The notes: generated by a model from the letters alone, not told the origin. A DNA stretch of 5,399 nt from RUG714 sp964623515 (GCA_964623515.1 CAZURV010000030.1:1-5399), one strand, 5' to 3'; counted from the stretch's first letter, positions 1 to 5,398 are shown. Translations and numbers: made by a program.

Positions 1-1203
1 TTCGATATGCTGCTTGACATTGAGTTTGGACAATAAACATACCGTTTCCACATGTTCCGTAAAAGGGAACATATCCACAGGCTGGATACGGCGAACCCTG
101 TATTTTTTATCTTTGGTGAGATAAAATAAATCGCGACACAGCGTTTCTGGGTTGCAAGATATATAAACAATTTTTTTCGGTGCGAGTTTGAGAACGCTTG
201 AAAGGAATTTTTTATCGCTTCCTGCTCTCGGCGGATCCATAATCACCGTATCCGCTCTTCCGCCGTTCTCCGCCATAGTGCGCATAAATTCTCCTGCGTC
301 GGCACAATGGAATTCAATATTCTTCACGCCATTGAGCGCCGCGTTTTCCTTTGCATCGCGCACAGCGTCTCTATTCAGCTCAACGCCTATAACTTTTCCT
401 GCCTGCTTAGAAACCGCAATCCCTATTGTACCGATTCCACAGTACGCGTCAATCACGGTTTCGTCTCCCCGCAAATCCGCAAACGCAATCGCTTTGGAAT
501 ACAGGATTTCCGTCTGCACGGGATTTATCTGATAAAACGCTTTTGGGCTTATTCTGAACTTAAAACCGCACAGCTCATCCGTTATCTTACCGCTTCCGTA
601 AACAACTTCTTCCCTGTTTCCCAACACCATACTGGTATAGCGTTTGTTCACATTAAAAACAACGGTCGTTATTTCCGGATGACATTTCAGCAAAGCATTT
701 ACAAAGCTTCTTTTTTTGGGAAACGTATCGCTCCCGGAAACGAGCACAACCATAATTTCTCCGCTTTTGAATCCCCTCTTTACAAGCACATGACGCAAAA
801 ATCCCCTGCCCGTATTTTCGTCATACGGTTGAAGCTTAAAGCTTTTTAACAATTTCCGTATTGTTACGATAATCTCATCGGCTTTTTGATCTTCAATCAA
901 ACAAGAATCAACAGGCACGATATTATGCGTGCTGGCCTGATAGATTCCGGAAACGATTCTGCCGTTGCAATCTTTTCCGAACGCCGCCTGAACCTTATTC
1001 CGATAATGATATGGATTCTCCATTCCGATGATTTCCGAAACGTGATGAAACCCTCCGAGCAACCGAATTACCTGCACCTGCTTGCGGCTGAGTTGAACGT
1101 CATAGGGAAATCTCTGCAACTGACATCCGCCGCACTTTTTATAATGCATGCACGGTTTATATAACGTTGTATTTCTACTTTTATTTTTACTGCTCACTGC
1201 CAT
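1..1203 (-). CDS. rlmD: 23S rRNA (uracil-C5)-methyltransferase, RlmD/RlmCD (RumA/TrmA) family, C-terminus cut by window edge
   Basis: The minus frame is open for 401 codons from ATG 1203-1201 to the left edge. The family transfers a methyl group from S-adenosylmethionine to C5 of uridines in 23S rRNA. Visible marks: four cysteines fit the family's iron-sulfur cluster (C18, C24 and C27 in CMHYKKCGGCQ, and C101 in VDSC); SAM motif I DAYCGIGTIG at 252-261; motif DPPRAG from D323; catalytic nucleophile C350 in SCNPETL; general-base E386 in TEHVETV. The protein starts about 17 residues before the first cluster cysteine, so the usual N-terminal TRAM domain is absent, as I recall for many clostridial members. 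An in-frame TAA lies upstream and the next Met (M19) falls inside the cluster motif, which fixes this start. The ribosome-binding site is weak (AGG in ACAGGCAG). Exact target base (U1939, U747 or both) cannot be told. Clostridial relatives often carry a further C-terminal extension, which would lie outside the window. Confidence 0.95.
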   Translation of the reverse strand, partial: MAVSSKNKSRNTTLYKPCMHYKKCGGCQLQRFPYDVQLSRKQVQVIRLLGGFHHVSEIIGMENPYHYRNKVQAAFGKDCNGRIVSGIYQASTHNIVPVDSCLIEDQKADEIIVTIRKLLKSFKLQPYDENTGRGFLRHVLVKRGFKSGEIMVVLVSGSDTFPKKRSFVNALLKCHPEITTVVFNVNKRYTSMVLGNREEVVYGSGKITDELCGFKFRISPKAFYQINPVQTEILYSKAIAFADLRGDETVIDAYCGIGTIGIAVSKQAGKVIGVELNRDAVRDAKENAALNGVKNIEFHCADAGEFMRTMAENGGRADTVIMDPPRAGSDKKFLSSVLKLAPKKIVYISCNPETLCRDLFYLTKDKKYRVRRIQPVDMFPFTEHVETVCLLSKLNVKQHIE

Positions 1204-1241
1204 CTGCCTGTTCTTTTCTATAACTTATTCGCCGATGTCCC

Positions 1242-1256
1242 CCGCCTCTTAGGCGG
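1242..1256. repeat. Perfect inverted repeat CCGCCT-CTT-AGGCGG
   Basis: A 6-bp GC-rich stem with a 3-base loop lies about 40 bp upstream of the rlmD start. It has no T-run on either side, so it is not a normal terminator. It fits the subterminal palindrome of an IS200/IS605 right end as seen on the minus strand. Confidence 0.6.
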
Positions 1257-1273
1257 CAGGGTTCATTTCAGAA

Positions 1274-1304
1274 TTTCAGCGGGAGTGATAATCTCCCACT
1301 GAAA
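1274..1304. repeat. Long imperfect inverted repeat (hairpin)
   Basis: The arms TTTCAG-C-GGGAG (1274-1285) and CTCCC-A-CTGAAA (1293-1304) pair as 11 bp with one C/A mismatch around a 7-base loop, TGATAAT. There is no T-tract after it. On the minus strand it would fold as the last large stem before the end palindrome, where the scaffold of a TnpB guide RNA would be expected. Confidence 0.6.
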
Positions 1305-1416
1305 CCCTGAGGAGCGGACGCTCCATGCGCAGGTTGCAATCGTTCGCAAGCCTCGTTTCAAGCGAGCTTGACGGGGCACTGCTCCGATTTAAATGAGGAT
1401 AAAACCTAAACTTATT
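1276..1416 (-). pseudogene. Possible tnpB 3'-terminal fragment
   Basis: Reading the minus strand after an in-frame TAA at 1419-1417, about 46 codons stay open to a TGA at 1278-1276. The middle reads RLANDCNLRMERPLLRVSVG and the end is DYHSR. There is no start codon with a ribosome-binding site and no TnpB catalytic (DED) or CxxC zinc-finger part, so it cannot make a working nuclease. The assignment rests on the look of the tail and on its placement just upstream of an IS605-like end palindrome. It could instead be non-coding DNA whose hairpins happen to translate well. Confidence 0.35.
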
Positions 1417-1471
1417 TTAATTTAATAATTGTTCGCAGTCAAGTTTTGTTAAAAACTGCATAAAATTAAAT

Positions 1472-2284
1472 ATGTTTACAACAATCACAACAATATCGGA
1501 ACCTAAAAATTTTTTTGGAAAACTAAAACACAAACTTCTCCCTCCCCCGATAAAGAGTGAAATCATAACCGTGCCAGACGGGTGTGGATTCCTGCATCTT
1601 GAAGTTCCTCTGATTCGCGGGGAAATCCAATGGAGCAATGTTAAAACAGTTGCAGGACAAAACGCCGCAAACCTTGTGCTTCCGAAATGGATTACTCCAC
1701 CTGACGGCAACAGGATAAAAGCCTTTAAAAGCATCGATCTGCCGAGACGAATCACAGTAAACTCTATAATAAAGCTTTTAAGCATGCGTAAAAATATAAT
1801 GAATGAAATCGCAGTTATAGATTATATGGGAGGTTGTGCAGGGCTGCTTGAAAAGCTACCGGAATACTCTGCCGGCATACTAATCGTAACGGCGAAACCC
1901 GAACGTTACGAAAGTGTTAAACGGTCCGCGATGAACACGTACGGAGTGACGCTTCGAATAACGGATGATATTTCCAAGGCCTTTGACTGTCCTCTGGTTA
2001 TGATTCCGTCTCCCATGTGGAGCGCCGTTGCATTCTCACGACTTTCCGTCATTATAGCAGCGGACAGCCGGAACATCTATTCCTCAAACGTTTATCTTGC
2101 GAACGGAATCAATCTTGAACAACGTTATCTGGATTTACTGCCGGAAGGCGTTTCTCCGCTTTATTTTGCTTCCGCGCTTTATGAAATATCAGGTGTAAAG
2201 TCTATTAAATACTGTTTTTCTCCTGTTTTTTCAAAAAATAATCATATTTTTACTTATTATGATGTTCTTAAGTCCCTTGACTAA
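1472..2284 (+). CDS. Conserved-looking protein of unknown function (270 aa)
   Basis: I do not recognise a named family. The protein has no signal peptide and no clear membrane span, so it is probably cytoplasmic. Residues 27-90 are beta-rich with prolines and glycines. Residues about 112-180 alternate hydrophobic strands and helices: strand IAVIDYMGG, helix, strand ILIVTAKPERY, helix, strand VTLRITDD, strand PLVMIPSP. This suggests a Rossmann-like alpha/beta fold, but no clean nucleotide-binding GxGxxG is present. The C-terminal part has a compact LLPEGVSPLYFASALYEISG segment (222-241). ATG 1472 is the only usual start before an upstream in-frame TAA at 1418-1420, yet no Shine-Dalgarno precedes it, only A/T-rich sequence. 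A later start cannot be excluded. The stop codon overlaps the greA -35 box, so the gene is tightly packed upstream of greA on the same strand. Codon use reads as genuine coding throughout. Confidence 0.75.
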   Translation: MFTTITTISEPKNFFGKLKHKLLPPPIKSEIITVPDGCGFLHLEVPLIRGEIQWSNVKTVAGQNAANLVLPKWITPPDGNRIKAFKSIDLPRRITVNSIIKLLSMRKNIMNEIAVIDYMGGCAGLLEKLPEYSAGILIVTAKPERYESVKRSAMNTYGVTLRITDDISKAFDCPLVMIPSPMWSAVAFSRLSVIIAADSRNIYSSNVYLANGINLEQRYLDLLPEGVSPLYFASALYEISGVKSIKYCFSPVFSKNNHIFTYYDVLKSLD

Positions 2285-2305
2285 AAAATAATTGTAATAT
2301 ATAAT
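2277..2305 (+). promoter_or_regulatory. Sigma-A promoter for greA (-lysS)
   Basis: The -35 box TTGACT (2277-2282) and -10 box TATAAT (2300-2305) are separated by exactly 17 bp, which is close to consensus. Transcription should start near 2312, giving a leader of about 48 nt. The -35 box uses the last sense codons and first stop base of the upstream gene. Confidence 0.85.
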
Positions 2306-2359
2306 ATACGGGTATATTTACAAACGGCATTGCGCCGCAGCACGAAAGGAAGTAACAAA

Positions 2360-2833
2360 ATGCCTAAAGAAATACTTTTAACCGCTGAAGGTCTTAAAGA
2401 ATTACAGGATGAACTTGAATATTTAAAAACCGAAAAAAGAGCTGAAATAAAAGATAAAATTCAGGTAGCTCTCGGCTACGGCGACCTTTCGGAAAACAGC
2501 GAATATGATGAAGCGAAATCCGAACAGGGCAAAATTGAAAGCAGAATCAATACACTTGAGGCAATGCTTGAAAACTATAAGCTGATTGATGAAACAAGCA
2601 CTTCAACAGATATTGTCAGCCTCGGCTCAAAAGTTAAAATCAAAGACATTGAACTCGGCGAAACCCAAGAGTTTAAAATCGTAGGCTTCGCACAGGCCAA
2701 TCCGGATTCAGGCAAGCTTTCCGATGAATCGCCGGTCGGTAAGGCGCTGTTAGGGCACAAAAAAGGTGATGAGGTCATCGTGGAAGCACCCGCAGGAAAT
2801 ATAACATTTAAAATTGTAAAAATTTCAAAATAA
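2360..2833 (+). CDS. greA: Transcription elongation factor GreA
   Basis: GreA enters the secondary channel of RNA polymerase and stimulates cleavage of the RNA 3' end in backtracked complexes, so that stalled polymerase can restart. The start at 2360 gives 157 residues, the normal length, beginning MPKEILLTAEG and preceded by AAAGGAAG at a suitable distance. An in-frame TTG at 2330 would add ten non-conserved residues and is rejected. Residues 1-75 form the antiparallel coiled coil. Its tip, YGDLSENSEYDEAK, carries D42 and E45, which correspond to the acidic residues that position magnesium in the polymerase active site. Residues about 80-157 form the FKBP-like C-terminal domain, with the typical SPVGKALLGHKKGDEV segment. 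It has its own strong promoter upstream and an intrinsic terminator right after the stop, with lysS next on the same strand. Confidence 0.98.
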   Translation: MPKEILLTAEGLKELQDELEYLKTEKRAEIKDKIQVALGYGDLSENSEYDEAKSEQGKIESRINTLEAMLENYKLIDETSTSTDIVSLGSKVKIKDIELGETQEFKIVGFAQANPDSGKLSDESPVGKALLGHKKGDEVIVEAPAGNITFKIVKISK

Positions 2834-2843
2834 AAAGGTATTT

Positions 2844-2874
2844 GCGGGCAGACATTATGTTTGCCCGCTTTTTT
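2844..2874 (+). terminator. Intrinsic terminator/attenuator between greA and lysS
   Basis: The arms GCGGGCAGACA (2844-2854) and TGTTTGCCCGC (2858-2868) form an 11-bp stem with one G-U pair and a 3-base loop, followed directly by six T (2869-2874). It starts 10 bases after the greA stop and ends one base before CGGAGG, the lysS ribosome-binding site. No promoter fits between the two, so lysS probably depends on read-through or on a promoter inside greA. Confidence 0.9.
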
Positions 2875-2875
2875 C

Positions 2876-2880
2876 GGAGG
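2876..2880 (+). promoter_or_regulatory. Ribosome-binding site (GGAGG) that fixes the long lysS start
   Basis: GGAGG lies 5 bases before ATG 2886. This strong signal supports translation from the extended N-terminus. The ATG at 3222, near where an ordinary LysRS would begin, has no comparable signal (AAATACCGAA precedes it). Confidence 0.85.
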
Positions 2881-2885
2881 ATAAA

Positions 2886-4745
2886 ATGGCAGGAAAATTT
2901 ATTATGGAAAAAAATGCGGATGAATCTTTTTCATTCAGCTTTTCAAACGGTGAAACCGCCATTATGGCAAGCGAACCTTATCAGAAGCAGGACGCCTGCA
3001 AAAGAGCGGTAAAATCCGTTAAAAAATCATGCAGAGCAAAAATTCAGCACGCAGGAGAAAACATATCTCTGCCGAAATATGAAATAATCGAAAAAGACGG
3101 AAAACAGGCTTTCAGGCTCTATGCGCAGAATGGAGATATGCTGGCGGAAAGTATGCCGTCGGACAATATTGAAAGCATTATCGAATATATAAAAAACAAC
3201 GCTCCCTCGGCAAATACCGAAATGGCGGCTGAAAAAGAACCGACGGAAAGCGAGCTTTATCAAATTCGTGTTGAAAAACTTAAAAAATTGCAGAAGGACG
3301 GAAAAAATCCGTTTGAAATCACAACTGCCGAGCAGTCGGTACACGCGAAAGAACTGAAAAAGCAGTTTGAAGAAGCCGAAGCAAAGTGCGCAGAGGGCGA
3401 AACGCCTGATATGCACGTTTCCGTATGCGGAAGAATTATGACCTGGCGTAATATGGGCAAAGCAAATTTTATCGATATTCACGATAAATCCGGCCGCATA
3501 CAGGTTTATGTAAGAATGAATGATATCGGAGAAGATGCTTTTTCTGCATTCCGCAAATGGGATATCGGCGATATCGTTGAAGTAAAAGGCTATGTTTTCA
3601 GAACGCGCACAGGCGAAATCTCAGTTCACACCGAAGCTATAAGGCTGATTTCAAAAAGTCTGCTTCCGCTTCCTGAAAAATTTCACGGTCTTAAAGATAC
3701 CGATACAAGATACAGAAAACGATATCTTGATTTAATTATGAATCCTGAAGTGAAAGATACATTTATAAAGCGTTCACAAATTATAAAGTCCATCCGCACA
3801 TATCTTGACAATCTCGGCTTTATAGAAGTGGAAACGCCGATTCTCAATACAATTCCCGGCGGAGCAACTGCAAGACCGTTCATTACACATCACAATACAC
3901 TTGATATGGATATGTATCTGCGTATCGCAACAGAGCTTTATTTAAAAAGACTTATCGTCGGAGGCATGGAGCGCGTTTACGAAATAGGCAGAAACTTCCG
4001 TAATGAGGGTATGGATGTGAAGCACAATCCCGAATTCACCTGTATGGAACTGTATCAGGCATTTACCGATTATCACGGAATGATGGATATAACGGAAAAC
4101 CTGATAAGAAATGCGGCAGACGAGGTTTGTGATAGTCTGCATATCACATTTAACGGAACCGAAATTGACCTGGAAACGCCGTTTGCACGGCTGACAATGG
4201 TTGAAGCGGTTAAAAAATACAGCGGCGTGGATTTCGGAGCATTTATGAGCGATGATAAAAAAGCCGTGAAAATTGCAAAGGATAAAGGCATTGAAACCCA
4301 GCCCGGCAAGGCAACATGGGGCGACGTGCTCAATTCATTCTTTGAAGAATATGTTGAAAAGAATCTTATTCAGCCCACATTTATTATAGATTATCCCGTT
4401 GAGATTTCTCCGCTTACCAAAAGAAAACCGGACTGCCCTGCTCTTACGGAAAGATTTGAACTGTTCATTCTCGGCGGCGAATATGGCAACGCATACTCCG
4501 AACTGAATGATCCTATTGATCAGATGCAGAGATTTGAAGCACAGATGAAACTGCGCGAAGCGGGGGATGATGAAGCAAATATGATTGACAATGATTTTGT
4601 AACTGCCCTCGAATATGGCATGCCGCCTACGGGAGGCCTCGGAATCGGCATTGACAGACTTGTTATGTTGCTTACAGACAGTTATTCCATTCGCGATGTT
4701 TTGCTGTTCCCGACGATGAAACCCTTACCCAACAACAATGATTAA
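2886..4745 (+). CDS. lysS: Lysyl-tRNA synthetase, class II, with N-terminal tandem DUF1508 (YegP-like) repeats
   Basis: The enzyme charges tRNA-Lys with lysine using ATP, in the cytoplasm. From about residue 119 (ESELYQIRVEKLKKLQ) it is a complete class II LysRS of about 500 residues. The anticodon-binding OB fold covers about 178-265. The catalytic core has motif 1 around GFIEVETPIL, motif 2 with R372 in EIGRNFRNEG and the following HNPEFTCMELYQA, and motif 3 with R591 in GLGIGIDRLVMLL, then the usual end RDVLLFPTMKP. All key residues look intact. The extra N-terminus has two similar units, about 3-50 and 63-105. Each runs (K-F/Y)...E-K...F...NG-E/D...A-S/E-S...then a helix ending V/I-K-K/N-x. 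This is the pattern of DUF1508, which normally occurs as a small stand-alone two-repeat protein (YegP). A short charged linker (106-118) joins it to the synthetase. greA lies directly upstream on the same strand with a terminator in between. No T-box leader is seen. Confidence 0.96.
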   Translation: MAGKFIMEKNADESFSFSFSNGETAIMASEPYQKQDACKRAVKSVKKSCRAKIQHAGENISLPKYEIIEKDGKQAFRLYAQNGDMLAESMPSDNIESIIEYIKNNAPSANTEMAAEKEPTESELYQIRVEKLKKLQKDGKNPFEITTAEQSVHAKELKKQFEEAEAKCAEGETPDMHVSVCGRIMTWRNMGKANFIDIHDKSGRIQVYVRMNDIGEDAFSAFRKWDIGDIVEVKGYVFRTRTGEISVHTEAIRLISKSLLPLPEKFHGLKDTDTRYRKRYLDLIMNPEVKDTFIKRSQIIKSIRTYLDNLGFIEVETPILNTIPGGATARPFITHHNTLDMDMYLRIATELYLKRLIVGGMERVYEIGRNFRNEGMDVKHNPEFTCMELYQAFTDYHGMMDITENLIRNAADEVCDSLHITFNGTEIDLETPFARLTMVEAVKKYSGVDFGAFMSDDKKAVKIAKDKGIETQPGKATWGDVLNSFFEEYVEKNLIQPTFIIDYPVEISPLTKRKPDCPALTERFELFILGGEYGNAYSELNDPIDQMQRFEAQMKLREAGDDEANMIDNDFVTALEYGMPPTGGLGIGIDRLVMLLTDSYSIRDVLLFPTMKPLPNNND

Positions 4746-4959
4746 AAATCCGGTATTTATGCGCCTTTGCGACGAAAATCGAGAATCTTTACATCTTTAC
4801 ATCAAACGGTGCAGAATTTTGTGCCGAGGTGTACAAATTTGAGTATGCCGAGCCGTGCAGGGGCGTCGGGGGACAAATACTGCATAAAGCCGACTGTATC
4901 GGTATCGTATTGCGATTACGGGAGGAGTACATAACCATTATGCGATGGCTAGCCGCCTA
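4746..4959. other. Spacer after lysS with no supported gene
   Basis: No intact gene and no intrinsic terminator for lysS is visible here. There is a short tandem repeat TCTTTACA x2 (4786-4801), a GC-richer patch around 4850-4875, and a GGGAGGAG sequence (4919-4926) that precedes no convincing reading frame on the plus strand. The minus strand has a 37-codon protein-like open stretch (4915-4802) without a start. I read this as eroded or repeat-type DNA. Confidence 0.5.
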
Positions 4960-5097
4960 TCAGCAATCCACCCACTCAATGTCTTTTTCGACTTCCCAAA
5001 ATGACTTGCCATTCCAAATCCTTGCTTTTTCAAATGCCATTAAACACTCGCAAATTGAATCTTTGGTGACAGAAAATACAGTTTTATCGTTCTTCAA
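4960..5097 (-). pseudogene. C-terminal fragment of an unknown small protein
   Basis: From a TTG at 5097-5095, 45 codons run to TGA at 4962-4960. The sequence is protein-like: VTKDSICECLMAFEKARIW followed by NGKSFWEVEKDIEWVDC. The aromatic and acidic C-terminus is the kind seen in small immunity-type or phage proteins, but I do not recognise a family. The frame stays open upstream to 5190 without an ATG, and that part overlaps the predicted small RNA unit on the other strand. A short gene with a TTG start is possible, but a broken 3' end is more likely. No ribosome-binding site is evident. Confidence 0.35.
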
Positions 5098-5120
5098 AGT
5101 TTGTTTTCGTAGAGTATAAT
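5093..5120 (+). promoter_or_regulatory. Candidate sigma-A promoter for a small RNA
   Basis: The -10 box TATAAT (5115-5120) is perfect. The best -35 is TTCAAA (5093-5098, four of six consensus bases) with a 16-bp spacer. Transcription would begin about 5127 and end at the terminator at 5195. Confidence 0.5.
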
Positions 5121-5126
5121 AAATAT

Positions 5127-5195
5127 ACTGTTTGAAGGGTACTTGTATCCTTTGAGGTGATTCGCTCGGTGTTGGTAGCGCTGAGCGGATTTTTT
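5127..5195 (+). ncRNA. Candidate small RNA of about 70 nt, possibly an antitoxin-type antisense RNA
   Basis: A -10 box TATAAT ends seven bases upstream. The predicted RNA has two hairpins and nothing else: AAGGGTA/TATCCTT-type arms at 5135-5152, and the terminator stem at 5159-5191 followed by U residues. There is no reading frame worth the name. Size and build match antisense RNAs of Gram-positive type I toxin-antitoxin loci, in which a short RNA overlaps the 3' end of a toxin mRNA on the other strand. The terminator loop region GTGTTGGTAGC has a UUGG core, as many antisense RNAs do. No toxin peptide is visible on the minus strand next to it, so if this reading is right the unit is orphaned. 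The function is an inference. Confidence 0.4.
5159..5195 (+). terminator. Strong intrinsic terminator
   Basis: The arms GATTCGCTCGGTGTT (5159-5173) and AGCGCTGAGCGGATT (5177-5191) form a 15-bp stem with several G-U pairs and a 3-base loop (GGT). They run into six T (5190-5195). The minus strand has no T-run after the stem, so it acts only on plus-strand transcripts: those starting near 5127, and any read-through from lysS. Confidence 0.8.
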
Positions 5196-5224
5196 AATCC
5201 TTGCCAAGAATTTGGGTTGAAGCA

Positions 5225-5398
5225 TCATAATAACTTCTTTAAATTCTCTCCCGCCGATACAACGAGCTTGTTGCTACCCTTTATATGCTTATCTTGTCGT
5301 CCTTGGTGAATTTTTGCTGGTGAACGACTTCCTTTAGTATTCCAAAAATTACCGCCGCTTCCTGCGCCCATTAAGCAACCACCTGCTTCCCGGACTTT
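5225..5398 (-). CDS. C-terminal part of a protein with a toxin/capsid-like KIHQGRQDKHIKG motif, N-terminus beyond the window
   Basis: The minus frame is open from the right edge to TGA 5227-5225 (57 codons). It contains GSGGNFWNTKGSRSP followed by KIHQGRQDKHIKGSNK. From memory, this arrangement (NFW, then a K-I-H-x-G-x-Q-x-K-H-I-x-G core) resembles the C-terminal domain called polymorphic toxin type 50, found at the ends of contact toxins and phage minor capsid proteins. In such proteins the domain runs on for tens of residues after KHIxGxNN. Here it stops after a divergent GENLKKLL, so it looks truncated or frameshifted. There is an internal ATG (MGAGSGG, 5371-5369), but no good ribosome-binding site is seen before it, so I treat this as the end of a longer gene. 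The domain name is a tentative recall and the coding call is moderate. Confidence 0.45.
   Translation of the reverse strand, partial: KVREAGGCLMGAGSGGNFWNTKGSRSPAKIHQGRQDKHIKGSNKLVVSAGENLKKLL

Larger units (their letters stand above)
1238..1420 (-). mobile_element. Probable IS200/IS605-type right-end remnant (tnpB tail, guide-RNA-like hairpins, end palindrome)
   Basis: This stretch lies between the divergent rlmD and unknown gene, and its GC-rich hairpins stand out from AT-rich surroundings. In order on the minus strand: hairpin 1386-1372 (CGGGGC/GCTCCG), hairpin 1370-1347, hairpin 1324-1311 (GGAGC/GCTCC), a long hairpin 1304-1274 (TTTCAG and GGGAG arms with one mismatch), then a small perfect palindrome at 1256-1242 (CCGCCT/AGGCGG) followed by GGGGAC. 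A subterminal palindrome followed by flanking host DNA is how IS200/IS605 right ends are built, and TnpB guide (omega/reRNA) RNAs come from just upstream of that end. An open minus frame (1416-1276) translates to a tail ending VSVGDYHSR-stop that resembles, from memory, tnpB-associated termini. No transposase catalytic region or zinc finger remains, so this is at most a remnant or a small non-autonomous element. Exact ends and target site are not determinable here. Confidence 0.5.

Noticed and set aside
188..1164. Three plus-strand open frames of 92-180 codons (188-532, 307-849, 886-1164)
   Set aside because: They lie antisense to the rlmD frame, which is open for 401 codons and carries every family motif. 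Their translations show no domain or ribosome-binding site.
1204..1420. CRISPR array or tRNA gene as an explanation for the hairpins
   Set aside because: There are no regularly spaced direct repeats, and no cloverleaf with a T-arm GTTCRA consensus is present.
1417..1785. Minus-strand frame of 122 codons
   Set aside because: It is antisense to the 270-residue gene, whose plus-strand reading is longer and shows regular strand-helix patterning.
2330..2359. TTG start ten codons upstream for greA
   Set aside because: It has no ribosome-binding site, and it adds residues not found in GreA. ATG 2360 has AAAGGAAG before it and gives the standard length.
2834..2885. T-box or lysine riboswitch controlling lysS
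   Set aside because: The spacer is only 52 bp and holds just a terminator and a ribosome-binding site. There is no room for a T-box or L-box aptamer.
3027..4333. Several minus-strand frames of 66-151 codons inside lysS
   Set aside because: They are antisense shadows of a clear lysS reading frame.
3222..4745. Start of lysS at ATG 3222, giving a normal-length LysRS
   Set aside because: No Shine-Dalgarno is present before 3222. The upstream part is coding in frame, shows an internal repeat, and begins after a strong GGAGG.
4829..5119. Plus-strand frame of 96 codons starting with GTG
   Set aside because: It has no ribosome-binding site and a low-complexity, shadow-like translation. Its second half is antisense to a more protein-like minus frame.
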